A DNA stretch of 48,188 nucleotides from an uncultured Lachnospiraceae bacterium (lineage in GTDB: Bacteria > Bacillota > Clostridia > Lachnospirales > Lachnospiraceae), in the NCBI GenBank assembly GCA_944381485.1, contig CALWLI010000017.1:1-48188 (forward strand), written 5' to 3'. Below the pieces are notes generated by a model. That model had not been told where the DNA came from. It did no database searches and saw only the letters and a program-made list of their open reading frames with translations. Shown here piece by piece: positions 33,474 to 42,976 of the stretch. The translations under genes were made by a program, and so were the position numbers. How positions within the stretch are numbered: position 1 is the first letter of the stretch; each line of letters opens with the position of its first letter.

Positions 33474-34447
33474 AGATAAAACTCCTTTCCTGATGAAGCA
33501 TCTATACCGTATTCTATGAATTTTCTTGCAAGTGTTTCCGCCTTTTCAGGATCCACTGTCAAGTACATATGCCCCATATATTCTCCGCTGTGAAAAGGCT
33601 CTATTTCCGCACTGATAATTCCGAAAGCTATTCCCGAGTTTCGCGCAAGCTCGCATACAGCCTCAGGATGTTCTTCTTTTCCTCTGATCACAAGCTTTAT
33701 TAAATCCTTGCCCACAGGTGCTGTAATTTTTCTTTCCCCGATCAGCTTCCTCACAGGTTCCGCATCAGACAAGAGCACATCCTCAACCTTGCCCTCAGCC
33801 ACTATATGCCCTGCTTCTATAATTGCCATATCATCGCAGACAGACTTTATAACAGACATTTCATGGGTAACCATGACTACCGTAAGATTAAGTTCCTTAT
33901 TTATATCCGCAATAAGCTCCAATATAGATAGAGTTATTGCAGGGTCAAGAGCTGATGTTGCTTCATCGCAAAGCAGTATTTTCGGGTCCAAGGAAAGGGC
34001 CCTGGCAATCGCCACCCTTTGCTTTTGACCTCCCGAAAGTTCTGAAGGCATAGAATTAAGTTTCTCTCCAAGTCCCACTCTCTCCAGTAAAGCCTTGGCC
34101 TTTTTTTCCATGTGAGCTCTGTCATACTTCCAAAATTCCATTGGAAGCATTACATTTTCGAGAACAGATTTCCTTTCAAGCAATGCGAAATTTTGGAAGA
34201 TCATTCCAATGCTTCTTCTAAATTCTCTCATCTCCGCTTCATTTAGGGAATTAAGTTCCGTAGCGTCTATGCATATGCTTCCGGAGTCGAAGCTTTCCAA
34301 ACCGTTAATGCACCTGAGCAAGGTTGATTTTCCTACTCCACTTTGTCCGGCAAGGCCATATATCCTTCCGTCAGGAATCTTTATGTTTATATTTTCCAGA
34401 ACAGCCTTATTGTCATATTTCTTTGTAAGGTCTTTTATTTCTATCAT
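33470..34447 (-). CDS. metN: MetN-type ABC importer ATPase with NIL domain
   Basis: A 325-residue ATPase. Walker A is GQSGVGKST, the Q-loop FQNFALL, the signature LSGGQKQRVAIARAL, Walker B ILLCDEATSALD and the H-loop MVTHE. The last 75 residues form a NIL domain, which in MetN binds the transported substrate and inhibits transport (trans-inhibition). It is the promoter-proximal gene of the operon. Confidence 0.92.
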   Translation of the reverse strand: MIEIKDLTKKYDNKAVLENINIKIPDGRIYGLAGQSGVGKSTLLRCINGLESFDSGSICIDATELNSLNEAEMREFRRSIGMIFQNFALLERKSVLENVMLPMEFWKYDRAHMEKKAKALLERVGLGEKLNSMPSELSGGQKQRVAIARALSLDPKILLCDEATSALDPAITLSILELIADINKELNLTVVMVTHEMSVIKSVCDDMAIIEAGHIVAEGKVEDVLLSDAEPVRKLIGERKITAPVGKDLIKLVIRGKEEHPEAVCELARNSGIAFGIISAEIEPFHSGEYMGHMYLTVDPEKAETLARKFIEYGIDASSGKEFYL

Positions 34448-34492
34448 TTACGATTACCTTTGATACAGCTTCTCTTTATAGTTGCCTTTTTC

Positions 34493-34520
34493 ATTATATT
34501 GAATAAATTTGTACTGTCAA
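34493..34520 (-). promoter_or_regulatory. Consensus promoter of the metNIQ-DUF169 operon
   Basis: On the minus strand a perfect TTGACA (34515-34520), 16 bases and a perfect TATAAT (34493-34498) stand about 45 bases before metN. The resulting leader of roughly 40 bases is too short for a SAM riboswitch or a methionine T-box. Confidence 0.8.
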
Positions 34521-34637
34521 TCCTGATAATTTTGTATATTTTTCATAAATTAAATCCGATTTTAACAAAAAAATACAGTTTTTGTGTTTAAAACCTAATT
34601 TTTATTGAATATGCGAATAAGTACAGAGCACAAAGAA

Positions 34638-36191
34638 TTAACAAAATTTATCATATTGTTTTTTTATCCCAAAGAAAGTTTTTTTTATGAGCTCCACAAG
34701 ACTTCTGAACTCGTCAGTAAAAAAATAAGCCCCAAAGATAAAGGCATTTATGAAAAATACTCCTGCAGTCAGTCTTGCGGCAAAAAAGCTTATGGCACCA
34801 TAGTCGGAAAAAGGGCGGCATAAATAAAGGGTGGCCACACCTGAAGCTATTATCAGAGCTGTATACTTTAAAAACTCAAAGAAGTATTCTCTCATGCTCA
34901 CATTCATTCTTTTATATAACAGATAGGGCTCATACCAAAAGTTTGTACAGAGATTGCTCAGTGTAGTTCCCAAAAGCACTCCGAAAAGTCCCATTTTAAG
35001 AGGGATCACAAATATCAATGATGCCACAAGGTTTATCACCGCCTCGGCGATGCACTTTATCCTCAGTTTTTTAAAGTGTCCGTAAGCCTCGTTGAATATC
35101 AAAAAGGTGATCCTTATAAGACGCATAAAAAGGTTTAAGCATATTAAAAATACAACCTTGTTTCCCAGTATGTATTCTTTCCCTATCCAGAGCTCTATGA
35201 AGGGGTCCACAGTCACGTAGAGTGTCAAGGACGCAAAAGCGGCAAGCCAATAATTAATGAACCACACTCTTTTCATGACGGTATATGCCCTTTCTCCGTC
35301 ATCGGAAGCAGCCAGATTTCCCACACTTCCCACTATGCCCTCAAAGATCTTTGAAAGCATCTGCTGAATCGCACTGACAAAAAGCATGTAGTTGGAGTAA
35401 AGTCCCAACACCGCAGTGCTTACAAAGGCTGAGATGATAAGATTATCAGTGGACGATACAGCAGCTGAGCTCAGCTTTCCCACAAATGTGGCTCTTATGT
35501 TTCCCGATATGTCTCTCCTTACAGCCTCGTCAGCAGCTTCGGCTCTGTATTTTTTCAGATAAGGATATTTTATGTCCACATATTCAGATACGGCGTAATT
35601 TTTCAAAAAAGAAAATATAAGCTGTATGATGAGGTATATGATAAAGCTTCCTGTACCATAGAGAACTGCTATCTGAAATATCTTCTGCAGTACCTCGCTT
35701 ACAATAAATATCCGAGACAATACATAGCTTTTTTGGAAGGCTATCAAAATATACTTTTTGTATACAAAAAAATATCCTGCCGAGGCATTCATAAGATATA
35801 ATATGTAGATGATAGGGAGTTCTTTGCCGTAATCTGCCCCGGATACAAAGAATCCGAGGAAAGGGATCAGGCAGGCTCCCGATAAGGTCACTGTTATGCC
35901 TATCTTAAAATATGCCCTTCTGTACAGATTCATAAGGGCTGATATTCCCTTTTCATCGCCTTTTGACACCCGATCGTACATAGAATAAAGTACTGCCGGG
36001 CCTATGCCCCCTTCAGCCAGAGCCAAAAGTGACATTATGTTTCCGAAAAGTCCGCTGAAGCCCAGATAGGTTTTTCCGAGTATGGCGATAAATACGGTCC
36101 TGCATATGAAAGACATCAGGACATATATTACCTGTCCGAAAAGAGCCGAAACAGAATTTTTTATTGAATTGTCAGTCCTTGATGAAGACAT
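34638..36191 (-). CDS. Wzx-type polysaccharide flippase
   Basis: A 517-residue MOP-superfamily exporter with about 14 predicted helices. The N-terminal segment SVSALFGQVIYVLMSFICRT and the NLIISAFVSTAVLGLYSNY motif are typical of Wzx/RfbX flippases that move undecaprenyl-linked repeat units across the membrane. It is the last gene of the polysaccharide locus, five bases after a glycosyltransferase gene. I see no convincing terminator in the 117 bases between its stop and the metN promoter. Confidence 0.9.
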   Translation of the reverse strand: MSSSRTDNSIKNSVSALFGQVIYVLMSFICRTVFIAILGKTYLGFSGLFGNIMSLLALAEGGIGPAVLYSMYDRVSKGDEKGISALMNLYRRAYFKIGITVTLSGACLIPFLGFFVSGADYGKELPIIYILYLMNASAGYFFVYKKYILIAFQKSYVLSRIFIVSEVLQKIFQIAVLYGTGSFIIYLIIQLIFSFLKNYAVSEYVDIKYPYLKKYRAEAADEAVRRDISGNIRATFVGKLSSAAVSSTDNLIISAFVSTAVLGLYSNYMLFVSAIQQMLSKIFEGIVGSVGNLAASDDGERAYTVMKRVWFINYWLAAFASLTLYVTVDPFIELWIGKEYILGNKVVFLICLNLFMRLIRITFLIFNEAYGHFKKLRIKCIAEAVINLVASLIFVIPLKMGLFGVLLGTTLSNLCTNFWYEPYLLYKRMNVSMREYFFEFLKYTALIIASGVATLYLCRPFSDYGAISFFAARLTAGVFFINAFIFGAYFFTDEFRSLVELIKKTFFGIKKQYDKFC

Positions 36192-36196
36192 ATGAC

Positions 36197-37369
36197 CTAT
36201 ACTAAATTAAATATCTCCTTTTCCCATTTTTGCACTGTTTTCTTAAGATCAAATTCCTCTGCCTTTAATATGACATTCCTGTGCATTTTCACCCTCAGCT
36301 CCGTATCCTCTGATAGCCTTGACATAGCCTTTGCAAGGCCCACTGCTCCCTCGCTTCTTTTTACGATGAGTCCGTCCTTTTCGTCTCTTAAAAGAGGCCT
36401 CACAGCGTCTATGTCAAAAGCTATTACAGGGCAGCCCAACTCAAAGGCTTCAAGTATAGTCATAGGCATACCTTCTTCTCTTGATGGCATGACAAGCACC
36501 GAGGCCTTAAGGAAATACTTTTTTATGTCGTCTGTGTATCCGGTCATGATAATTCTGTCGGCAATTTTCTTTTTTCTTATAAGCCTTTCTATCTTCGGAC
36601 GCTCTATCCCATCGCCTACCAGTATGCAGTCCCAATCTCTGTTCTTCCTTGCAAACAGACTTAAGGCCTCAATAAGCAGGTCAAAGCCCTTTGAATATAC
36701 GAATCTTCCTGAAGCAATAAAACTCTTTTTATAAGGATCGCATTTTTCTTCCGATGTGAAGCTTCGGGGATTATGAATGACTGTAGAGTTGATCTCAAAT
36801 TCCCTGTCCACATCTGCCTTGTCATCGTCATTTAAGACCACATATCCGTCCAGTCGCCTAAGATATTTTTTAAAAAGCTCATCCTGATTCCAAAAGTATC
36901 TGTTTCGGCTTCTGAAATATCCTGAAAAGCATTTATGCTGCCATCCCACGGTCTTTGCAGACAGCCTGTCGCTGACAGATGCCAAAAACAGGCTGTTAAA
37001 GCCCTGCACTCCGACTATACAGTCAAAATCAAATGAGTTGAAAAAAGTAACAAGGGCTGCCTTTATGCTCTCCGGCACATATAATGCTTCCAGGGCTTTG
37101 AGTCTGCTTTCCTTATTAAAAATCCCTGTCAGCTTGTTTATCCTTCTAAATATCCTTTTTGCTGTAGGAATTCGGGTAAGGCCTTTCGGTTCTTTTAGGA
37201 TCCTTACATTCTCGGGGAGCTTATATATATTCTTTTTTATATCGTCATCACTGTCATTTGATATGACAGTTATCTCGTGCCTTTCTGAGAGCTCCCTTGA
37301 AATGACAGCTGTAACTCTCTGTACACCTCCCACTGTAGCCACATGGGAGACCCAAAAGCATATCTTCAA
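36197..37369 (-). CDS. Glycosyltransferase family 4
   Basis: A 390-residue GT-B glycosyltransferase. The N-terminus KICFWVSHVATVGGVQRV is the acceptor domain. The donor domain has FIASGRFVYSKGFDLLIEAL, CILVGDGIERPKIERLI and the GT4 signature MPSREEGMPMTILEAFELGCPVIAFD. The start is a TTG directly after the stop of the preceding gene (TAATTG), with GGAGG nine bases upstream; no ATG is available at the normal N-terminus. Confidence 0.9.
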   Translation of the reverse strand: MKICFWVSHVATVGGVQRVTAVISRELSERHEITVISNDSDDDIKKNIYKLPENVRILKEPKGLTRIPTAKRIFRRINKLTGIFNKESRLKALEALYVPESIKAALVTFFNSFDFDCIVGVQGFNSLFLASVSDRLSAKTVGWQHKCFSGYFRSRNRYFWNQDELFKKYLRRLDGYVVLNDDDKADVDREFEINSTVIHNPRSFTSEEKCDPYKKSFIASGRFVYSKGFDLLIEALSLFARKNRDWDCILVGDGIERPKIERLIRKKKIADRIIMTGYTDDIKKYFLKASVLVMPSREEGMPMTILEAFELGCPVIAFDIDAVRPLLRDEKDGLIVKRSEGAVGLAKAMSRLSEDTELRVKMHRNVILKAEEFDLKKTVQKWEKEIFNLV

Positions 37370-38332
37370 TTATTTTTTCCTCCGGACAAACTCTCTTTCC
37401 TTTGATTTTCTTTTTAAATGCCAAATTATTCTGTAAAAAAGTTCTTTTCTGTCCCAAAGCAGGGCAATTATAAAAAACGATGCGCTGCTGATGCCCCACT
37501 TCATCATCTGCCCGAATTTACCCATTAAAAAAAGCTCTTTTGCTGTCATCATGCTTATATGAAGCTTTGCTGTTGGGCCCATATCATCCCCATATATCTC
37601 AAATATGCGGCAAAGTCCTGCTGTGACTTTTCCTCTGTCTTTACCAAGCTGTTCTCCCTCGTGAATGCAATGGTCAAAGAGATACTCGGGAACCCCTCTG
37701 CAGCTGTATTTTCTGCTTATCCTTATCCACATCTCATAGTCCTGCCTTGCAGGCTGGCCCTCATCAAACATTCCACAGGTCTCAAACACCTCTCTCCTTA
37801 TTACCGCCTGAGATGTGCTGCCGATATAGTCCCCATACAAGAGATCCTTAAAATTCGCCTTCTCATTAAAGCACAGAGCCATGTTGTAGGGCTTTGCAGA
37901 TATTATTTCCTCTCCTCTCAGCCTAAGCTCTCTGCCCTTTGAGTAGACCAGTCCAACATTTTTATCATTAAAAAGCTTCATTTGAAGCCTAAGCTTGTCC
38001 TTACTCCACCTGTCATCGTCGTCAAGAAAGGCAATGTATTCTCCCCTGCTCTCTCTTATGCCAAGGTTCCTTGAATATTGGGCACCCATGTTTTTCTTAT
38101 TTTTAAGATAGCGAAGCTCTGTTCCCTTTGATTTTGCATAGGCTTTAAGTCCATCTGCAAAAAGCTCTGTCTCCCTTTGAATCAGGCTTCCCTCTCCGTT
38201 GTCGTCTATTATCAAAAGCTCAGCAGGAGGAAATGTCTGGGAAAGCACTGAAAGTATCCCCGGAAGTATCCTGTATTTTCTCCGCCCATGAGTCGTTATG
38301 ACAGCAGAAACCAAGGGCTTTTCAGTATCCAT
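37370..38332 (-). CDS. Glycosyltransferase family 2
   Basis: A 320-residue GT-A enzyme. The N-terminal VSAVITTHGRR and the DxD-type motif AFLDDDDRW, which binds the nucleotide sugar and metal, are clear. GSTSQAVIRREVFETCGMFDEG is the usual acceptor-side segment. One C-terminal hydrophobic stretch (about 278-292) may associate with the membrane. It is the only GT2 in the locus. Confidence 0.9.
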   Translation of the reverse strand: MDTEKPLVSAVITTHGRRKYRILPGILSVLSQTFPPAELLIIDDNGEGSLIQRETELFADGLKAYAKSKGTELRYLKNKKNMGAQYSRNLGIRESRGEYIAFLDDDDRWSKDKLRLQMKLFNDKNVGLVYSKGRELRLRGEEIISAKPYNMALCFNEKANFKDLLYGDYIGSTSQAVIRREVFETCGMFDEGQPARQDYEMWIRISRKYSCRGVPEYLFDHCIHEGEQLGKDRGKVTAGLCRIFEIYGDDMGPTAKLHISMMTAKELFLMGKFGQMMKWGISSASFFIIALLWDRKELFYRIIWHLKRKSKEREFVRRKK

Positions 38333-38334
38333 TT

Positions 38335-39492
38335 TTATCCCTGCTCCTTTCCGGCTTTCCCCCGGTAGAGTGATGCAAAATCATCTGCCAAGGCATCCCA
38401 GGTAAAGCCTTTGAGCACAGTCTGATGTGCCTTCTCTCCCATATGGGATCGGGTTTTTCGGTCCCTTAAAAGTTCAATTATCTTAAAGCTCCACAGCTCT
38501 TTGCTTTTATCTCTTAAAATAAGCCCGTTTTCTCCGTCTATCAGCGTTGATGAGCCTCCGTTAAAGGTGGTGATCACAGGAAGTCCGAAGTACATGGCCT
38601 CAAGCATTACCATTCCGAATATCTCATAGTCTGTGGGGAAAATAAACATATCGCAGGATCTATAGACAGAAGGAAGGTATTTTTGCCCGATTTTTTCCCT
38701 ATATATTATCTTTTCCCTTATGCCGAGCTTACAGGCCTCCTTAAAGCAGTCGGACACATAGGCTTTCTCACCTTTTCCCACAAGTACAAGCCTCACTCCG
38801 GGCATGGTCTCTGTTACAAGCTTAAATGTATTTAAAAGAAAGATTATGTCCCTTCTTTCCTCCATGGCACCTATATAGAGAAGATAGCCTTCTTCAGATC
38901 TCTTATTTTTAAGCTCGCTTATTAGCGGACATTTCTCTTCAGCAGTGCTGTCCTCATTGAAGTTGTCCGTGTCAAGTCCCACTCCCAAAGTCCTTACATC
39001 TGCTATACCTTTTTTTCTCAAATATGCCTCCGCAAGCTTGCTCTTTGCGGCTGCCGTCATACCTTTCTTAAGCATAAAAGGCAGCAAAAGCCTGTCAAAG
39101 AAAAAGGCCTTGATTATGTCTCCCCTGTTTTTTTTGCAGTAATAGGGCCCCTGATAATATACAATCCTATCAGGAAATTTAAGGCTCAGATAAAATGAGG
39201 TGATACCGATATACTCGCTTATCTGTATTATGTCATAATCCTCTACAATTCTGAGTATGCCGGGAAAAAATCCCTCCCTTAAAAGTCCGAAACCGGGAAG
39301 CCACAGTAGGTCAAAATGTCTTCCTTCGTCAAACTCTATCCTTTCCCTGCGGAACTTTTCCCTTCCGCCGTAATAGGCCACATCACAGCTCATCCCCTTT
39401 CTCACAAGTGCCTTTGCAAGCCCTAACTCCTGCAGATTATAATTTTCAGGATCAGGCTTATCGGGAGCTGTGCGCAGTATCAATATCTTCAT
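38335..39492 (-). CDS. Glycosyltransferase family 4
   Basis: About 385 residues from the ATG at 39492, chosen because GAGGAG lies six bases upstream; a TTG further up (39516) is in frame but has no site. Donor-domain features are YLLYIGAMEERRDIIFLLNTFKL, LVLVGKGEKAYV and the signature FPTDYEIFGMVMLEAMYFGLPVITT. It overlaps the polymerase gene by 35 bases. Confidence 0.9.
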   Translation of the reverse strand: MKILILRTAPDKPDPENYNLQELGLAKALVRKGMSCDVAYYGGREKFRRERIEFDEGRHFDLLWLPGFGLLREGFFPGILRIVEDYDIIQISEYIGITSFYLSLKFPDRIVYYQGPYYCKKNRGDIIKAFFFDRLLLPFMLKKGMTAAAKSKLAEAYLRKKGIADVRTLGVGLDTDNFNEDSTAEEKCPLISELKNKRSEEGYLLYIGAMEERRDIIFLLNTFKLVTETMPGVRLVLVGKGEKAYVSDCFKEACKLGIREKIIYREKIGQKYLPSVYRSCDMFIFPTDYEIFGMVMLEAMYFGLPVITTFNGGSSTLIDGENGLILRDKSKELWSFKIIELLRDRKTRSHMGEKAHQTVLKGFTWDALADDFASLYRGKAGKEQG

Positions 39493-40684
39493 AGGGAACT
39501 CCTCGATTAAATTCAAATATCATCAAATATGCTATGATCCAGTACATAGTCCTTCCTGCTCCGAACATGTGGTTTACGCAGGACTCCAAAAATATATAAG
39601 TTACAAAGGCCAAGGCGATCTTGCTTCGGGCGCTTTTGATATAGGCGTAAAGCAGAGAAAAAAGTCCTATCAGTGAGCATTCAAGGTAAAAGCGCATGAT
39701 GTCGCAGTGGAGATCATATATGCTTACATTCGTATGATAATAGCCCCTCATATATTCAGACAGGAAGCTCCTCACGGAGCCGAGTCCTCCGAAAAAGGGG
39801 TACTCCTCAAGAACTGTCCTCATAAAAAGAGATCTGCTCATGACAAAGCTGTCAAGGTCCAAGCCGGTGACAGCTGAAAAAAGCTCTGAAAAGGAGTCTG
39901 AAAGCAAAATATGTATCCCCACAGGAAAAAGCAAAAACGCCGCCAAAATAAAGGTTCTTATGCCTGCTTTCGGTTTTTCCCCTCCCCTCAGCCTGTTCAT
40001 AGAGAGAGAAAAAATAAGGACCGCCAAGATACTTAATCTCTTAAAGCTCAAAAGGCATATTACAAGGGACAGGAGGTATTTAAGCCTGTCCCTTTTCCAT
40101 GCGTAGAGTATGACAAAGAGCACAGACTGAAAGGCAAGCTCTCCCTCAAAGGGTGAATATGATTCGGCAAAGCTTATGGAGCTTAGGGATGAGGGGCTGA
40201 ACACATGGCGAAATTTAAAGAAAAAGCCTGCTGCGGTCATCCAAAAGGCTATATTTAAAAGACTGTCTGTAGCTCCTTTTTTTGCATTAATGGCACTGTA
40301 GCTGAAAAAAAGAGGTACTGAAAAATACATCCCCTCGTTAATAAGGTCTCCTCTGTACCTTCCTGTAATAATCGATATCAGTGAGAGTCCTATGACAAAA
40401 AGGATCATTTTTAAGTATAGACTGAATTCTTCCCTGAAAAGTCTCTCTCCGGACTCAAGAGACAGCATAAAATATGCGCAGCCAATAAGGCTTACAGCAT
40501 ACTTCAGCTTGTAATGCTCTATCACAGTGAAGGCGTTGTCAAGGAAGGGCAGGTCCATCCTGTTCTCGGAAAAAAAGAACAGGACAAACACTATAAAAAA
40601 AATTAAGTCGTACTTATTTACAAGTATTGCTTCCCTCTGCAAGCTCTCACATCCTCTCACAGGTGCTAAGACGGTCAAGCTCAT
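39458..40684 (-). CDS. Wzy-like O-antigen/capsule polymerase
   Basis: A hydrophobic protein of about 395-408 residues with roughly ten predicted helices and a large outer loop near residues 265-330, the layout of Wzy polymerases that join repeat units on the outer face. Sequence conservation in this family is low, so the call rests on topology and neighbours. The start is uncertain: the ATG at 40684 lies inside the radical SAM gene and has no site, whereas a TTG at 40642 has AGAGG ten bases upstream and begins just after that gene's stop. Confidence 0.75.
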   Translation of the reverse strand: MSLTVLAPVRGCESLQREAILVNKYDLIFFIVFVLFFFSENRMDLPFLDNAFTVIEHYKLKYAVSLIGCAYFMLSLESGERLFREEFSLYLKMILFVIGLSLISIITGRYRGDLINEGMYFSVPLFFSYSAINAKKGATDSLLNIAFWMTAAGFFFKFRHVFSPSSLSSISFAESYSPFEGELAFQSVLFVILYAWKRDRLKYLLSLVICLLSFKRLSILAVLIFSLSMNRLRGGEKPKAGIRTFILAAFLLFPVGIHILLSDSFSELFSAVTGLDLDSFVMSRSLFMRTVLEEYPFFGGLGSVRSFLSEYMRGYYHTNVSIYDLHCDIMRFYLECSLIGLFSLLYAYIKSARSKIALAFVTYIFLESCVNHMFGAGRTMYWIIAYLMIFEFNRGVPYEDIDTAHSSR

Positions 40685-41735
40685 CCTTCTTTATCTTTCC
40701 GTCCCTGTAATCCCTCACTAAACTGTTCTCGTACATGCTGTAGGGATGCTCTGAAAAAAGTGACCTTAGCTTGTGAACAGCCACCCAGGCTCCTGACTTT
40801 AAAATATGTTTTTTTATGGCGGGGGAGGCGGAGCCTATCATCCAGCAGTTTCTGTTGCAGCAAAGTACCCTTTCCCGAACTTTTCTCGCCTCGGGGCTTT
40901 CCCAAATATCCTCCCAGCTGCTCTCATTCAAGTTTCCCATAACAGCCTTTTCTCTCATTCCGTTGCAGGGAAGCACATCACCGTAGGGATCGATAAAAAA
41001 AGTGTCAAAGCCCATACGGCAGGGCAATAATCTTTTTCCGCTGTATATATAATTGATCAGGCCATGGTTAAAATACGCCCTGAACCATTTTTTCGGACTG
41101 TTGCTTTTCAAGAGCTCATTGATAAGAGCCTCAAAATTTTCTGCCGCCCGCGGGCGATCCTCTATCCTGTTTCCCGACTCCACAAAGTAAAAGCTGTTGT
41201 GGACTGCAGCAGTGGCAAACTCCATATTTTCTCTTTTTGCTATGTCATAGAGAGGAAGGAGATCATCCGCATTTTCGTCCTGCACAGTCATTCCGAAGCC
41301 TACGTCCTTAAGACCCATCTCCCTGAGCTTCCTTAAGGTCTCATACCCCCTCCTGTAGCCGTCCTTAAGGCCCCTTATCCTGTCGTTTGTCTCCTGCCTG
41401 CCCTCAATGGATATGCGTATTCCAAGCTTGGGAAATTCCCTGCAAAGCTCCACTATCCTGTCGGTAAAATATCCGTTGGTGGATATTACTATCCTGTCAC
41501 TTTTTTTGTAGAGCTCTCTGACTATATCCGAAAGGTCTGTGCGTATGAAGGGCTCTCCGCCGGTAATATTTGTAAAATACATTTTCGGGAGCTTCTTTAT
41601 AATATCCGGGGAGAGCTCCTCCTCAGGCTTTGAGGGCTCCATATATCTCTTGCACATGCTGCAGTGGGCATTGCAGCGGTAGGTGACTATTACTGTCCCG
41701 TTCAGCTTTTCTCTGCTCCCTGTAATCTTATCCAT
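40647..41735 (-). CDS. Radical SAM/SPASM protein in the polysaccharide locus
   Basis: A 362-residue radical SAM enzyme. The cluster motif is CNAHCSMC (Cys21, Cys25, Cys28), followed by NITGGEPFIRTDL and IRISIEG. A SPASM-type C-terminal region has LPCRMGFDTFFIDPYGDVLPCNGM, then GNLNESSWEDIWE and the Cys-rich CCNRNCW, which usually hold auxiliary iron-sulfur clusters. SPASM enzymes commonly modify peptides, but some act on sugars or other small molecules. No small precursor peptide gene is visible next to it, and it lies between glycosyltransferase and polymerase genes with overlaps on both sides. I infer tailoring of a sugar, lipid carrier or unknown substrate. Confidence 0.88.
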   Translation of the reverse strand: MDKITGSREKLNGTVIVTYRCNAHCSMCKRYMEPSKPEEELSPDIIKKLPKMYFTNITGGEPFIRTDLSDIVRELYKKSDRIVISTNGYFTDRIVELCREFPKLGIRISIEGRQETNDRIRGLKDGYRRGYETLRKLREMGLKDVGFGMTVQDENADDLLPLYDIAKRENMEFATAAVHNSFYFVESGNRIEDRPRAAENFEALINELLKSNSPKKWFRAYFNHGLINYIYSGKRLLPCRMGFDTFFIDPYGDVLPCNGMREKAVMGNLNESSWEDIWESPEARKVRERVLCCNRNCWMIGSASPAIKKHILKSGAWVAVHKLRSLFSEHPYSMYENSLVRDYRDGKIKKDELDRLSTCERM

Positions 41736-42951
41736 CCTTTTCTCCCTTATATATCCTCATGAGCTTTCTGCTGTAGCTTGCCACCGTGTCAAACAGATCA
41801 GGCCTGCAGTTTTTGCTGTAGCTTTCCACCCTGCTTCTGTCCTCCCACAGCCTTTTCACTGTCTCTGTCAATTCATCCGCATTTCCGCTCTCAAAAAGCT
41901 CTCCGGTGACAAACTCGTCTATAAGCTCAGGTATGCCTCCTATGCGTGCTCCCAGGGCGGGAGTTCCAAGAGATATGCTCTCCATAACTGAGAAGGGGCA
42001 GTTTTCATACCATTCCGAGGGGAAGACAGAAAACCTTGCCGAGGCTATGGTCTTTTCCAATTTTCTCCCCTGAAGAAAACCCAGGTCAGTAACGTTTCCC
42101 GGGAAAATAATTTTTTTTAGGCCCGTCCCCGCAAAGAAAAACCTTACCTGAGGCAGCCTCCTGCATACTTCAAGGAGAGTTTTTATTCCCTTTTCCTCAT
42201 CGTATCTCCCGAAGTACAGGACATAGTCCTTCTTTTCTTCTCCGCCGGGGTAACAAGAGCCTGCAAAATTGTGAAGCCTCACAGTCTTTTCCCTGAAAAG
42301 CGGGCTCCTGTCAAATAAGCCTTTTTGGAAGTCAGAGCAGCATATTATTTTGTCTATGTGTCTGTATATCCCGGCAGTTCTCCAAAATCCCGCCTCAAAG
42401 GCTCCCAGCCCGCTTTTCAGAAGGCTTCCGTGAATGCATTTGTATCTCATACAGTTAAAATAATTTCCGGAAAGACACTTTTCGCAGTTTTCCCCGAGAG
42501 CAGGATTCCTGCACATATGGTTCGGGCAGAGAAGCTGGTAGTCATGGGCTGTCATTATTATGGGGCATATATTTCCTCTGTTCCTGTATCGCATAATGGC
42601 GAGGATGACCGAGGGGGTAAGCTGAAAATTAATATTGTTAAGGTGACACACATCAGGCCTGAAGACCCAAAGAAGCTTCGATAGCTTTTCCTCCGCCTCC
42701 CGAGAATACACAAGCTTAAGAGGATTCACTGCTCCCGCCCTCTTATATAGAGGAAGATCCTGACTCTCTCCTCTCAGATCCACAGCTTCCGTATAGAGGC
42801 CTGCCCTGTTTCCCACAGTACGCTCAGCGCTGTCCATACCGAAGTACTCCACCTCATGGCTTATGGACTCCAGATATTCTCCAAGCCTCAGCATATAGGT
42901 CTCAGACCCGCCCTTGGGATAGAGAAACTTGTTTATCATTAAAATCTTCAT
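41728..42951 (-). CDS. Glycosyltransferase family 4 with Cys-rich insertion
   Basis: A 407-residue GT-B enzyme. The N-terminus MKILMINKFLYPKGGSETYML is typical. Around residues 140-175 is a six-Cys segment beginning AHDYQLLCPNHMC and ending FNCMRYKC, known from a subset of GT4 proteins. The donor domain has VLYFGRYDEEKGIKTLLEVC and FPSEWYENCPFSVMESISLGTPAL. No clear ribosome binding site precedes the ATG. The C-terminus overlaps the radical SAM gene by eight bases. Confidence 0.9.
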   Translation of the reverse strand: MKILMINKFLYPKGGSETYMLRLGEYLESISHEVEYFGMDSAERTVGNRAGLYTEAVDLRGESQDLPLYKRAGAVNPLKLVYSREAEEKLSKLLWVFRPDVCHLNNINFQLTPSVILAIMRYRNRGNICPIIMTAHDYQLLCPNHMCRNPALGENCEKCLSGNYFNCMRYKCIHGSLLKSGLGAFEAGFWRTAGIYRHIDKIICCSDFQKGLFDRSPLFREKTVRLHNFAGSCYPGGEEKKDYVLYFGRYDEEKGIKTLLEVCRRLPQVRFFFAGTGLKKIIFPGNVTDLGFLQGRKLEKTIASARFSVFPSEWYENCPFSVMESISLGTPALGARIGGIPELIDEFVTGELFESGNADELTETVKRLWEDRSRVESYSKNCRPDLFDTVASYSRKLMRIYKGEKDG

Positions 42952-42976
42952 ACATTAATCTCTGAGAAAGCAGCTT

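Noticed and set aside
34448-34637. Possible SAM riboswitch or T-box upstream of metN
   Set aside because: The consensus promoter leaves a leader of only about 40 bases, and no such fold or terminator is seen.
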